DNA of 49,583 bases from assembly GCA_023248735.1 (NCBI GenBank), contig JAHFDY010000005.1, positions 1-49,583 of the forward strand. Reading direction: 5' to 3'. Under the pieces are notes generated by a model. It was not told where the DNA came from. It ran no database searches and worked only from the letters and a program-made list of their open reading frames with translations. The DNA is from Myxococcales bacterium. GTDB lineage: Bacteria > Myxococcota_A > Polyangia > Polyangiales > Polyangiaceae. The position numbers and the translations under genes are program-made. Every line of letters starts with the position of its first letter. Position 1 is the stretch's first letter. Below, piece after piece: positions 26,418 through 34,837 of the stretch.

Positions 26418-27509
26418 CTACATCGTCAGCCATCGACGCATAATTTCGTAGCCCTCGTGAAGGAGCACTAACGAGGTTGACTCGTTCTTTTGGTGCGCTT
26501 GCGCATTCTCGCCGGGGCCAAAATTGACCGCAGCGACACCTAGCGCAGCAAAACGCGCCACATCGGTCCAGGCTTGCTTGGGCTCGATGGCACGAACGCC
26601 ACTATCAATGAGCTTCTGAACCAGTGGATGATCCCGAAACGGAGGCGCGGATGGGCTGAGATCGGTGAACTCGATTTCCGCTGCATCACCCACGAGGTCG
26701 CGAAGGTACTGCTGCTCCCCTGCGAGCGTACGATCCGGCGAAAAACGATGGTTTACGTTGAGCACAAAACGATCGGGAACAACGTTGCGGCCGCGCGCAC
26801 CGTCGTTCGCCTGCGTAACCGAAGTGACCGTGCGATACAGCATGCCGCCTAATGTAACTTCGACCGGTTTCAATTGATCGAGGCGAGCCAGAAGTGGAGC
26901 TGCCCTATAGACCGCATTGACGCCCTGCCAAGGCCTCGCGCTGTGCGACGTCTTGCCGAGGAACGTCACGCGCGCATGGATTGAGCCGGTGCAGCCCAGG
27001 TGGAGCTTGTTGTCGGATGGTTCGAGGCACACCGCTAGATCGACCGCGCGAAGCTCGGCATCTTGGTCGAGTACTGGGCCGAGTTCGTTCTCGCTGAATG
27101 GGCCTTCCTCACGCGCGTAGAAGACGAGCGTGACATTGAACGGCACGTCGTTTGGAGGCAGGGATTCGGCAAGTGCGAGCATGACCGCAAGGCCGCTCTT
27201 CATGTCACTGGAGCCCGAACCGAAGCAGCGATCACCTTCGATGCGGGCGGGACCGTTCTCGGTTCGAACCGTATCGAGGTGTCCGGCAAGCACAATGTGC
27301 GGGGCTGATTGGCCACTCGCATCACGCTTGCCGCGCAGCCAAGGTACGACGATTGAGTCGCCGTACCTTCGAACTGGAGCCGCGATAGTGATGTTCTGAA
27401 ACCGCGCGACAACTGCGTCGCATAGCGCACGTTCTTCGCCAATCGGAGAATCGATCGCGCACAGCAAGAGGAGCGTTTGGTCGAGGAGGTCGGAGGTCCC
27501 GTTGGACAT
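26418..27509 (-). CDS. dapE: Succinyl-diaminopimelate desuccinylase
   Basis: 363 residues from ATG 27509; a 5' in-frame extension exists but the M20 fold begins here. It hydrolyses N-succinyl-LL-diaminopimelate in the succinylase route to lysine and peptidoglycan diaminopimelate. M20 metal-site residues are all present: HLD with His77 and Asp79, Asp102 in GSSDMKSGL, catalytic Glu134 and next Glu135 in YAREEGPF, and a C-terminal GPGENAQAHQKNES that supplies the last His. The dimerisation lid (GSIHARVTFLGKTSHSARPWQGVNA) is intact. dapD lies about 4.5 kb upstream on the same strand. The 175-bp gap upstream contains an MFS transporter relic on the other strand. Confidence 0.93.
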   Translation of the reverse strand: MSNGTSDLLDQTLLLLCAIDSPIGEERALCDAVVARFQNITIAAPVRRYGDSIVVPWLRGKRDASGQSAPHIVLAGHLDTVRTENGPARIEGDRCFGSGSSDMKSGLAVMLALAESLPPNDVPFNVTLVFYAREEGPFSENELGPVLDQDAELRAVDLAVCLEPSDNKLHLGCTGSIHARVTFLGKTSHSARPWQGVNAVYRAAPLLARLDQLKPVEVTLGGMLYRTVTSVTQANDGARGRNVVPDRFVLNVNHRFSPDRTLAGEQQYLRDLVGDAAEIEFTDLSPSAPPFRDHPLVQKLIDSGVRAIEPKQAWTDVARFAALGVAAVNFGPGENAQAHQKNESTSLVLLHEGYEIMRRWLTM

Positions 27510-27552
27510 GAACCAGCACGCTACCCTTATTCGCGACGTATCCAACTGCGGA

Positions 27553-27675
27553 TTACCGTCAGTTCTCGACAAATTCGGATGGATCGTTTGGGGCCACATA
27601 CGCGCGACGTTCGCGATTTTCGGTGCTTCATTTATCGCCACCCTGCGGAACGCGAAGCCCGGCCGCGGTGGGCAT
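27553..27675 (+). pseudogene. 3'-end relic of an OPA/GlpT-like MFS transporter gene
   Basis: In the gap between dapE and the next lipoprotein gene, the plus strand encodes LPSVLDKFGWIVWGHIRATF followed by AIFGASFIATLRNAKPGRGG and H. Aligned by eye with the last 41 codons of the intact transporter (ending at 13991: LGNILDKFGWSAWGYTLVPF, AILGAMLIGTLWNAKPGRTG, H), 25 of 41 residues are identical without gaps. The match begins abruptly at about 27553, and just after the final His the intact gene has a stop where the relic has lost a base (CATTGA versus CATGAG), so no stop follows. It is a decayed leftover of a paralogous gene, not an expressed protein. Confidence 0.85.
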
Positions 27676-27684
27676 GAGCGCGGC

Positions 27685-28620
27685 TTACTTCAACGTAAAC
27701 CCATAAGAGCCCGACATCGCGATCGCGGTCATGACGAGACGCCGCGAACTCACCGTCGTCTCTGTTCGATTGAGCGCTTGGACGTTGATCACGCCAAGGT
27801 CAGGAGTCTTGACGAAATCGGTAAGCGCAGCAGTGGGCACGGAGAACGCACCTGACGCACCAGAGACATCGCAAACAACTTGAGTTTGCGTCTTCGGTTG
27901 CTCGCCTTGAACGAGCAGTACGCGCACGAGGTCGTTACTCGGAACCCAAGTCACTGCGAAGTCCTTCGCCGTATCGAGAACGAGCGACGGCTGCACCCCT
28001 TGCATGAGCGGGTATGTCGACTCTACCCATCCTGTTGGCTGCAGAACCGTAAGTGGCGTGGGGATCTTGCCGGTCACTTTGAACGCCGCAAGATCGCCGC
28101 CTGCGCCAACAACCGAAAGCGCATCGCCGGGCGACAGCGGGAAGTGCGTGTCGAGCGTAAGCCCCGAGATTGGCTTGCCCTGCAATAGCCTCACGATGCC
28201 GTAAGAGCTGTCAGCCTGCGGACTTAGGTCAAACGAAGACGCCCCTGACGACAACGTGAGCACGCCCGCATGAGCCGGCACACCACCTGAAGCCGGCTTG
28301 CACGAACTTATGGTGCAATCTCCAACCGTCCGCTTTGGGCACGTGTTGGTAGAACCCCAAAGTGTGGCGGCGAACATGTAGTCGTGCGTGCCATTCTCGT
28401 AGCGCTCTGCGCTGAAAACGGTGACGCCGAGATCATTGCTTGACGCACCCCCGTCACGTGAAGGATCGTCTGTGGGAGCTGCGTCAACAACGTCGCTACC
28501 GGCATCACCCTCGACGGGCGGATTGTTCGAGCCGAGGTCGCCAGTCGGCATGCAGCCAACGCTGATCAAACTCGAGAGCACACCGAATGTGAGAACTGTA
28601 GCGCGGGTAAGTCGAGCCAT
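27685..28620 (-). CDS. Predicted lipoprotein, unknown function
   Basis: 311 residues from ATG 28620, with GGAGG 7 bp upstream. Signal peptide with lipobox SVGC (Cys23). An Asp/Pro linker (SNNPPVEGDAGSDVVDAAPT) is followed by a mostly beta domain. Within it, a Cys group (CPKRTVGDCTISSCKPAS) lies at about 102-119 and a VVCDVSG near the C-terminus. This lipoprotein plus linker plus Cys-rich beta domain recurs in this window. No catalytic residues recognised. It follows the sigma/anti-sigma-like genes on the same strand after 81 bp that hold its Shine-Dalgarno. Confidence 0.75.
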   Translation of the reverse strand: MARLTRATVLTFGVLSSLISVGCMPTGDLGSNNPPVEGDAGSDVVDAAPTDDPSRDGGASSNDLGVTVFSAERYENGTHDYMFAATLWGSTNTCPKRTVGDCTISSCKPASGGVPAHAGVLTLSSGASSFDLSPQADSSYGIVRLLQGKPISGLTLDTHFPLSPGDALSVVGAGGDLAAFKVTGKIPTPLTVLQPTGWVESTYPLMQGVQPSLVLDTAKDFAVTWVPSNDLVRVLLVQGEQPKTQTQVVCDVSGASGAFSVPTAALTDFVKTPDLGVINVQALNRTETTVSSRRLVMTAIAMSGSYGFTLK

Positions 28621-28688
28621 TTGATTGCCTCCAGGAAAGTCGTGTCTGCTCATCAACTGGGGTTACGAAGGCGTCGTTATGAGCCAAT

Positions 28689-28717
28689 CGATCGCGAAGT
28701 TTCACTTGTCGCGATCG
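28689..28717 (-). terminator. Hairpin spanning the anti-sigma-like stop codon
   Basis: Perfect 9-bp arms CGATCGCGA (28689-28697) and TCGCGATCG (28709-28717) with an 11-nt loop that contains the TGA stop of the anti-sigma-like gene (28702-28704). There is no T-run. It may be a Rho-independent-like terminator or an RNA stability element at the end of the operon; low confidence as a terminator. Confidence 0.4.
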
Positions 28718-29457
28718 GCAGAATTGACGGCTCGCACAACACGATTGCGATACGTCGACGTGGGGAACGCCCCGCGAAATCGAGCGGCGCGCGTTGCGGC
28801 TTGCTCTTTTTTCCCTTCGAGCGCCAAGCCCTCGATCGCAATGACTTCGCGCTCTTCTCCAAGCGCACCTTGCGCGAAACGACTCTCGTGTTCGTTGACG
28901 AGCGTTTGTGCTCGCTTCGGATCGTTGTTCACGATCGCCTCATGTGCGAGCAACAGCAATCGGCCTTCTGACATCGGCTCGACGCCGACAGTAGGGGTGC
29001 TTGGCGGTACTGGCGGCACCGAAGCAACAGGGGGCGTCTGACGCGTGGGAACTTCGAACAGCTTTTTCGTGGTGCGGCGTGCAGGTGCCTCGGGACTCGA
29101 AATAGGTGGCGGACTTGGTGCAATATGCACCTCGCCAGGAACGGCAGACGGTGCAGGCGCAACCTCGAGTATCCAGGTCTCAAGAGCTTCTGGTGCACTC
29201 GGCTTCGAACCTTCACGAACAGGCCACGCGATCGCACCGATGAGAACGGTTACGAACGTTGCGCCAGCGAGAAGTCGCGCGCGAAAGCGACGACTGCCAG
29301 CAGCGCGTGTCACTGCAACGCTGCCAGGAGTTGCGACGCGCAGGCGCACCAACCTGTTTGTGAGTTGTGCAACTTGATCTTCGGTCGCCTCATCGTCGGT
29401 TGCCGAATCGAGGAGTGTGCGAAGATAGGCCGCTGAAGGATCCGAAATGTGGTTCAT
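28702..29457 (-). CDS. Anti-sigma-like membrane protein
   Basis: 251 residues from ATG 29457, where ATGA overlaps the sigma factor TGA stop. The cytoplasmic N-terminus (about 1-55) is short and helical. One transmembrane segment follows at about 63-78 (AGATFVTVLIGAIAWPV), then a Pro/Ala-rich linker. The C-terminal region has RLLLLAHEAIVNNDPKRAQT with repeated helices, a TPR-like look, including ATRAARFRGAFPTSTYRNRV. It lacks the ZAS zinc motif. The position, directly after an ECF sigma factor and translationally coupled to it, and the topology argue for an anti-sigma factor, but no sigma-binding motif is recognised. The periplasmic Pro-rich and helical part could sense envelope signals. Confidence 0.65.
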   Translation of the reverse strand: MNHISDPSAAYLRTLLDSATDDEATEDQVAQLTNRLVRLRVATPGSVAVTRAAGSRRFRARLLAGATFVTVLIGAIAWPVREGSKPSAPEALETWILEVAPAPSAVPGEVHIAPSPPPISSPEAPARRTTKKLFEVPTRQTPPVASVPPVPPSTPTVGVEPMSEGRLLLLAHEAIVNNDPKRAQTLVNEHESRFAQGALGEEREVIAIEGLALEGKKEQAATRAARFRGAFPTSTYRNRVVRAVNSADRDK

Positions 29458-30089
29458 GGCAGGCCGCCACCTTCTCTCGCACGACGCCGGGTGATCGCGA
29501 GCTCTACTTCTCGCCGCGCTGCGTGCAACCGCGAGTAGGCAGTCTGCAGTGGGCAATTCACGGTCGTCGCAACTTCATTCATCGGGAGTTGCTCGAGTTC
29601 GCAAAGCACAAAGACGGCACGCTTTTCGTCATCGAGCTGGTCTAAAATTTGGTCAAGAATGGTGCGCGCTTGCTGTCGCTCGAGTCCTTGGGATCCCGGG
29701 CCTTCTGCACCAGGATCGGGCGCCGCATCGGTCGCGATTTCGCGGCGAATGTGGGCGCGACGTCGATAGTCGAGCGCGACGCGCCTGCAGACGCCGAAGA
29801 CCCATCCTCGGATTGACGTCGATTGATCAAGGTCTGACAGTTTTCGATGAACAATCACGAACACTTCTTGTGCAACGTCTTCAATGTCTGCGGCACGCAC
29901 GCCAAGACGGCGCAAGTTGCGCCACACAAAACGAACCTGCGCCGCGTACACTTCGTCAAACGTCAATGTACTTGACTTTTCAACGACATGCTGCGCGGGC
30001 AGCGGTGGCCCAACAGTGCGGTCAATCGCGGTAAGCAGACTCCAACGCTCCTCCAAGATGAACTGGGGAGTCCTTGACCCGGTTATCAT
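29454..30089 (-). CDS. RNA polymerase sigma factor, ECF-type sigma-70 family
   Basis: 211 residues. Region 2 has FDEVYAAQVRFVWRNLRRLG, then DIEDVAQEVFVIVHRKLSDL and SIRGWVFGVCRRVALDYRRR. Region 4 has LDQLDDEKRAVFVLCELEQL, then MNEVATTVNCPLQTAYSRLH, an HTH with the usual 'P..TVxSRLHxAR' end (here PLQTAYSRLHAAR). No region 1.1 or 3, as in ECF sigmas. Both ends overlap neighbours by ATGA: the first four bases with the end of the outer-membrane-like gene upstream and the last four with the anti-sigma-like gene. Such chains usually mean translational coupling and near-equal expression. The target promoters are unknown; a self-regulated promoter would be expected upstream of 31087 or further. Confidence 0.9.
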   Translation of the reverse strand: MITGSRTPQFILEERWSLLTAIDRTVGPPLPAQHVVEKSSTLTFDEVYAAQVRFVWRNLRRLGVRAADIEDVAQEVFVIVHRKLSDLDQSTSIRGWVFGVCRRVALDYRRRAHIRREIATDAAPDPGAEGPGSQGLERQQARTILDQILDQLDDEKRAVFVLCELEQLPMNEVATTVNCPLQTAYSRLHAARREVELAITRRRAREGGGLP

Positions 30090-31087
30090 CGAAAATGCAC
30101 GCCTGTCTGCAAATCGAGAGCGCCCGAAAGCGGACTCATGGCAAAAATCGTCTGTCTGCGTCCACCCGCATCATCGACGACGAACTGCGGACGGACGAAT
30201 GGCACGATTGCGCGCAACGCTACAACGACAAAAATAGGGCCGGCGAGTTCGAGCTCTGCGCGACCTCCAACGTCGACAGTGCCGAAAGGTCTCGTTGCGT
30301 CGCGGTTCGCGTCGAAGCCGAACCCACGACCCCAAATAGCACCGACTCCGACTCCGCCACAAAGCGCGACGCGCAGTCGAGCCGCAACCGCGGTACCGGG
30401 ACATAGACTCAACGTTGCGCCGCCCATAAGGAAGCGTCCTCCACTCGCACCAGAACTGTCGCCAGAGGGCCACAGCGGTGCGCTGAGATCGATCGGAAAA
30501 AAGTGTGGCGGCCGGACCTCGATGCCGGCAATCACCCCAGGAGCTAGGGCAGGCAAGAGGCCAACGGAGAAGCCGCCACCGAGACGCGCCGCACCTTCCC
30601 AATACGCCTTGCGGATTTTTGGCGCGCTTTGCACAGCACGGTCGATCGCCCGCAACGCCGGTGCAGGCGCAGAGCGCTCGACCTGGGGAGAAACCGCGAG
30701 CGCGACAAGAAGCGTCACGCTCTCGTCGAGTGACGAGCAATCGGAAGTTGCGCTCGTGATCGCGCGACTTCCAACAACGCTTCCGTCTTTCGTGCGCGTA
30801 ACGAGCGAGGCGTGCCATCGATCATCGCGACCAAGCGCGACATCGCCGTAGAGGTGAACATCGGAATGTTCATCTGAAGCAAATACGCGTCGACCCAACT
30901 GCTTTTCGACAGCACGCTTGATCGTCGCTTCGTCAGCGCAAGCCGCGGAAGCTACGGTCCAATGGATCGCGGCTAAGGGGAGAGACCGTTCGCTTGCGGA
31001 CACGGTCGCCGAGAGAGTTCCAAGCGCAGCAACGAGTATGGCGTTCACAACAGGCCGTTGGTTGAACGCAAATGCAAAAGTGTTCAC
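30086..31087 (-). CDS. Secreted/outer-membrane-like protein in a sigma-factor operon
   Basis: 333 residues from a GTG start. Signal peptide about 1-32 ending in TVSASE. Two Cys lie in the first third (SAACADEATI and SDCSSLDE). From about residue 165 there are alternating hydrophobic strands rich in Gly and Phe (GAARLGGGFSVGLLPALAPG, FLMGGATLSLCPGTAVAARL, FGTVDVGGRAELELAGPIFV) ending in a terminal FR, a pattern of an outer-membrane beta-barrel or beta-sheet domain with an aromatic end. Overlaps the sigma start by ATGA. Being first in a coupled sigma/anti-sigma chain suggests it is involved in sensing or is the main output, which is inference. Not recognised as a named family. Confidence 0.7.
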   Translation of the reverse strand: MNTFAFAFNQRPVVNAILVAALGTLSATVSASERSLPLAAIHWTVASAACADEATIKRAVEKQLGRRVFASDEHSDVHLYGDVALGRDDRWHASLVTRTKDGSVVGSRAITSATSDCSSLDESVTLLVALAVSPQVERSAPAPALRAIDRAVQSAPKIRKAYWEGAARLGGGFSVGLLPALAPGVIAGIEVRPPHFFPIDLSAPLWPSGDSSGASGGRFLMGGATLSLCPGTAVAARLRVALCGGVGVGAIWGRGFGFDANRDATRPFGTVDVGGRAELELAGPIFVVVALRAIVPFVRPQFVVDDAGGRRQTIFAMSPLSGALDLQTGVHFR

Positions 31088-31112
31088 GCCCGACTCGAAG
31101 ATGCTTCGACCG

Positions 31113-32018
31113 TCAGTGCGTAAACCCCGTGAGGCTATCGTAGACGTCCAGGGCCTGAGTCGCGTTCGCGGGATTCAGGTGAAAGCCACCATGTTCGGCG
31201 GTGGGATCGTTGATGAAGAGTTCGATCTTGCCGCCGTACTTTTCGATCCAAGTGCGCGACTTTTCCATTGCCGGGCAGCCGCTGACATCGGGATTGTCGT
31301 CTTTCCCACCGCAAAAGAGCACCCACGACGTTCCATGGAACGGTTGGCTACCGTACTTTCCGGCTTCGATCTCCGCGTTGGGCGAGTAATCGACCGTTTC
31401 CCCTCCGGAGTTCGCAATGGTGAGTCGAAAGAGAGGAGAAGCGCTCGCCTTGTCCATGGCCGTGAGCGCGTACGTCTGCGTCGCGCCGCGACTGAATCCG
31501 TGCAGGAGGAGTTTGCCCCCGACCACCTTTTGATCGGTTAGCGCGCGTTGCAGTTCCGGGTAAATTTCCGTGGGCAGGTAGTAGTCGGCTGACGTCTGGT
31601 CCTTGCCGAACCACCACTGGAGGCCGATGTACCCATACTTGCGCGTGGCAAGGTCTTGTTGCCACGCGCCGAAATCGGTCGAAACAAAAACTCCATGACC
31701 GTGCAGCGACACGACGAAACCGTTCTTCGTCGCGTCGAAGCCGGCGGGTAGCCAATAGCCGTAAAAGCTCTTTCCGTCCGACGTCGGAACGAACTTCATC
31801 CCCGCGTCGACGCTCGCCTGATACTTCGCCGCGTCGTCTTTCTTCATTTGCGCAATGAGCGCGTCGGTGCCCGGGCTATTAATGTAACGGGTGCCGGAAT
31901 CGCCTGTTTCAGACGAAGCGGCATCAGTCGCGGCATCTGTTGCGCCGTCCCCCGCGTTGATTTTTGGATTCGTTGAACAAGCGGCAACGAGACTGACGCA
32001 ACCGAACCACCATTTCAT
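31113..32018 (-). CDS. Alpha/beta-hydrolase-like lipoprotein
   Basis: 301 residues; lipobox VAAC (Cys14), then an Asp/Ala/Thr-rich linker (NAGDGATDAATDAASSETGD). The catalytic domain has the oxyanion-loop block LHGHG (105-109), the nucleophile elbow GFSRG with Ser176 (LLLHGFSRGATQTY), a GKDD block with Asp, and the terminal AEHGGFHL whose His may complete the triad. This is the arrangement of esterase/PHB-depolymerase-like hydrolases; the substrate is unknown. It is probably cell-surface or periplasmic. It lies 36 bp downstream of dapD and 25 bp upstream of the outer-membrane-like gene on the same strand, so it may be transcribed with the sigma operon. Confidence 0.78.
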   Translation of the reverse strand: MKWWFGCVSLVAACSTNPKINAGDGATDAATDAASSETGDSGTRYINSPGTDALIAQMKKDDAAKYQASVDAGMKFVPTSDGKSFYGYWLPAGFDATKNGFVVSLHGHGVFVSTDFGAWQQDLATRKYGYIGLQWWFGKDQTSADYYLPTEIYPELQRALTDQKVVGGKLLLHGFSRGATQTYALTAMDKASASPLFRLTIANSGGETVDYSPNAEIEAGKYGSQPFHGTSWVLFCGGKDDNPDVSGCPAMEKSRTWIEKYGGKIELFINDPTAEHGGFHLNPANATQALDVYDSLTGFTH

Positions 32019-32054
32019 TGTGTGCTCCTAGGCTGACGCAACCCCGAACGCAGG

Positions 32055-32885
32055 CTACACCGCGACGCCAAAATCGCGAAGCGCAGCGTTGAGGCTCACC
32101 TTCTTGTCCGTGCTCTCACTGCGCTTGCCGATGATGAGCGCGCACGGAATTCCGTATTCGCCGGCGGGGAACTTTTTGTTGCGCGTGCCGGGGATGACGA
32201 CGCTGCGCGGCGGTACGTAGCCTTTTGACTCCACAGCTTGCGTACCGCTCACGTCGATGATCGTTGTCGAGCCGGTAAGCACAACGCCAGCGCCGATGAC
32301 GGCTTCGCGACCAATGCGAACGCCCTCAACAACGATGGCACGCGATCCGAGAAACGCGCCGTCTTCCACAATCACCGGCTGCGCTTGGGCGGGTTCAAGG
32401 ACGCCGCCGATGCCGACGCCACCGGAAAGGTGACAGTCGCGACCGATTTGTGCGCAGGAACCGACCGTCGCCCAAGTGTCGACCATCGTGCCGGAGCCGA
32501 CGTACGCACCAATGTTCACGTAGCCGGGCATCACCAGCGCGCCAGGTTCGAGATAGGCGCCATAGCGAATGACGCCGGGTGGGACGAGGCGTATTTTGGC
32601 ACTGTCGAGGTTACGTTTGAGCGGCACCTTATCGTGGTACTCAAACGGGCCGAGCTCGATCTTCTGCATGGGCTGGATGCCGAAGTACAAAAGGATGGCC
32701 GACTTGATCCATGCGTGCGTCGTCCACTCACCCTCGGCTGACGAAGGCGGCGTTGCGACCCGAATCTCGCCGCGATCGAGAAGGTCTACCACTTCGCGGA
32801 TAGCAACTTGGGTATCGGCGTTTGCGAGAAGCGTGCGATCTGCGGTTGCCGCTTCAATGCGGGCGCGAAGTGTTTCGAGCGACAT
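32055..32885 (-). CDS. dapD: Tetrahydrodipicolinate N-succinyltransferase
   Basis: 276 residues. It succinylates tetrahydrodipicolinate using succinyl-CoA in the lysine/diaminopimelate pathway, feeding DapE. The N-terminal helical domain has ATADRTLLANADTQVAIREV; WTTHAWIKSAILLYFGIQPM follows, then the left-handed beta-helix of hexapeptide repeats (GVIRYGAYLEPGALVMPGYV, NIGAYVGSGTMVDTWATVGS, CAQIGRDCHLSGGVGIGGVL) and VGVRIGREAVIGAGVVLTGS-type repeats. The start is 2 bp after the ndk stop, so the two form an ndk-dapD operon. sucCD, encoding succinyl-CoA synthetase (succinyl-CoA is its co-substrate), is about 1 kb away on the same strand. Confidence 0.96.
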   Translation of the reverse strand: MSLETLRARIEAATADRTLLANADTQVAIREVVDLLDRGEIRVATPPSSAEGEWTTHAWIKSAILLYFGIQPMQKIELGPFEYHDKVPLKRNLDSAKIRLVPPGVIRYGAYLEPGALVMPGYVNIGAYVGSGTMVDTWATVGSCAQIGRDCHLSGGVGIGGVLEPAQAQPVIVEDGAFLGSRAIVVEGVRIGREAVIGAGVVLTGSTTIIDVSGTQAVESKGYVPPRSVVIPGTRNKKFPAGEYGIPCALIIGKRSESTDKKVSLNAALRDFGVAV

Positions 32886-32887
32886 AG

Positions 32888-33307
32888 TCAGCCGACTTCG
32901 CTCGCTGCGAAGAAGTACGCGATCTCGATCTTCGCATTGTCAACCGAGTCGCTGCCGTGTGTCGCATTCTCGCCGACGTTCGATCCGAACAGTTTGCGAA
33001 TCGTGTTTGGCTCGGCCTTCGCCGGATCCGTGGCGCCCATAAGGGTGCGCCACGCGGCCATCGCATCGGCCTTCTCGATGACGCCCATGACGACGGGCGA
33101 GCGGGTCATGAACTCGACAAGTTCGTTGAAGAATCCGCGTTCGCGGTGAACGGCGTAAAATCCCTCGGCTTGCTTGCGCGAAAGGTGAACGCGCTTGAGC
33201 GCGAGGAGATTGAAACCCTCTTTTTCGATACGAGCCAAGATGGCGCCGACCGACTTTTTTTCGACGGCGTCTGGCTTGATGATGAAGAACGTGCGTTCGG
33301 AAGGCAT
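32888..33307 (-). CDS. ndk: Nucleoside diphosphate kinase
   Basis: 139 residues from ATG 33307, with AGGAG 8 bp upstream; the longer frame is not needed. It transfers the gamma phosphate of ATP to NDPs through a phosphohistidine. Motifs: FIIKPDAVEK at the N-terminus, FMTRSPVVMGVIEKADA, the nucleotide-binding block GATDPAKAEPNTIRKLFG and the active-site His117 in NATHGSDS. Standard length. Followed by dapD after 2 bp. Confidence 0.97.
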   Translation of the reverse strand: MPSERTFFIIKPDAVEKKSVGAILARIEKEGFNLLALKRVHLSRKQAEGFYAVHRERGFFNELVEFMTRSPVVMGVIEKADAMAAWRTLMGATDPAKAEPNTIRKLFGSNVGENATHGSDSVDNAKIEIAYFFAASEVG

Positions 33308-33425
33308 GGTGGATCTCCTATGGTCGGGCCCCTCAATAGGAAAGAGTGGGCGGTGCTGCAACTTGCGATTGCGATTGGCACTCTTTCATGAGCTGATTTC
33401 GAGCCTAAGATCGCACTACGGGGTG

Positions 33426-33950
33426 ATGAAACCGCATTTTCCGGTCCACGAAGTCTCGAATGGCGACCTCCCGCAATTGGAACGAATCGGACGTCTCCGT
33501 CTCGACGTATGGCGGGCTGAAACGAAAGTCGACGAAGCGCAATTCGAAGGCGGAGTGTGGCTCGAGCCTCTCGACTATCGGGCGCGCCACTGGATTGCGA
33601 CCGACGGCAACGTACTCATCGCCTCGGGCCGGCTCACGATGCATGCCACGCTCGAGGACAATCCAGACGGGTACCTGTGGCGGCGTCATGAGCGGACGGT
33701 GCCCCTGCCCGCCGCTCACTTTTGCAAACTCGTTGTCTCCTCGAAAGCGCGCGGCATGGGCCTGGGACGCGAGTTCAATCGCGTGCGGATCGAAGCTGCG
33801 CGAGGCGACGGCGCAAAGTCGATTCTCGTGACAGCATCGGACGCGAACGCGCGGTTGCTATTGTCAATGGGGTTTACGGATACGGGTGTGGTCGAATCGT
33901 TTTCGAATCGACCGGGCTTTATGTTTCGGGCGCTTCAGCTCGTGTTTTGA
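33426..33950 (+). CDS. GNAT-family N-acetyltransferase
   Basis: 174 residues from ATG 33426. The acetyl-CoA-binding motif A is KLVVSSKARGMGLGREFNRV (R/Q-x-x-G-x-G/A type), preceded by a beta strand GNVLIASGRLTMHA and followed by the SILVTASDANARLLLSMGF strand-helix. Substrate unknown; small-molecule and protein acetylation are both possible. Convergent with sucD, with 5 bp between stops; divergent from ndk. Confidence 0.85.
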   Translation: MKPHFPVHEVSNGDLPQLERIGRLRLDVWRAETKVDEAQFEGGVWLEPLDYRARHWIATDGNVLIASGRLTMHATLEDNPDGYLWRRHERTVPLPAAHFCKLVVSSKARGMGLGREFNRVRIEAARGDGAKSILVTASDANARLLLSMGFTDTGVVESFSNRPGFMFRALQLVF

Positions 33951-33955
33951 GCTGA

Positions 33956-34837
33956 CTACTTCTTCATCATCGCCATGAGGGTACTCGCCATGTCACTTGG
34001 CGTGGGCGCCACCCTGATACCGCACGATTCAAGCTTCTTGATCTTTGCGGCAGCCGTGTCTCCACCCCCACTGATGATCGCACCGGCATGCCCCATACGC
34101 TTGCCGGCAGGAGCCGTTGCACCGGCGATGAACCCAGCGACGGGCTTCGTCATGTGGGCCTTGATGTAGTCGGCACCGCGCGCTTCAGCACCACCACCGA
34201 TTTCGCCAATCATGATGACGCCATGCGTGTTCGGATCGGCTTGGAAGAGCTCGAGCACGTCGACGAAGTCCATGCCCGCAACCGGATCGCCGCCGATGCC
34301 AATACACGTCGACTGGCCAACGCCTAGTGAAGTAAGTTGACCAACGGCTTCGTAGGTCAAGGTCCCTGACCGTGAAACGACTCCGATGTTGCCAGTCTTG
34401 TGAATGTGTCCAGGCATGATTCCGATCTTGCACTCACCTGGCGTGATGATGCCGGGGCAGTTCGGGCCGATGAGGCGCGTCTTGCCTTTGAGGGTGTCGA
34501 GCACCCGTCGTACGCGCAGCATGTCGGAAACGGGGATGCCCTCTGTAATGCAGACGACGAGCGCAACGCCGGCGTCGAACGCCTCAAGAATTGCGTCGGC
34601 CGCACCGGGAGGCGGGACGAAGATCATGCTCGTGTTGGCGTTGGTCTCCCTGACCGCGTGCGAGAGCGTGTTGAAGACAGGAACCTTGCCCTCGAACATC
34701 GTGCCGCCGCGACCTGGCGTCGAACCTGCAACGATCTGCGAGCCATACTCCATGCACTGCTTCGCGTGAAAGCTACCCGCGCTGCCCGTGATGCCTTGAA
34801 CGACGATGCGCGTGCTCTTGTTGACGAGGATGCTCAT
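33956..34837 (-). CDS. sucD: Succinyl-CoA synthetase alpha subunit
   Basis: 293 residues. Makes succinate and ATP or GTP from succinyl-CoA in the TCA cycle together with SucC. CoA-binding Rossmann part ([20 protein letters not shown]), the [18 protein letters not shown] block and the phosphorylated His250 in [19 protein letters not shown] are intact. It starts by overlapping the sucC stop with ATGA, showing translational coupling to sucC. Length fits the family. Confidence 0.97.
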   Translation of the reverse strand: MSILVNKSTRIVVQGITGSAGSFHAKQCMEYGSQIVAGSTPGRGGTMFEGKVPVFNTLSHAVRETNANTSMIFVPPPGAADAILEAFDAGVALVVCITEGIPVSDMLRVRRVLDTLKGKTRLIGPNCPGIITPGECKIGIMPGHIHKTGNIGVVSRSGTLTYEAVGQLTSLGVGQSTCIGIGGDPVAGMDFVDVLELFQADPNTHGVIMIGEIGGGAEARGADYIKAHMTKPVAGFIAGATAPAGKRMGHAGAIISGGGDTAAAKIKKLESCGIRVAPTPSDMASTLMAMMKK

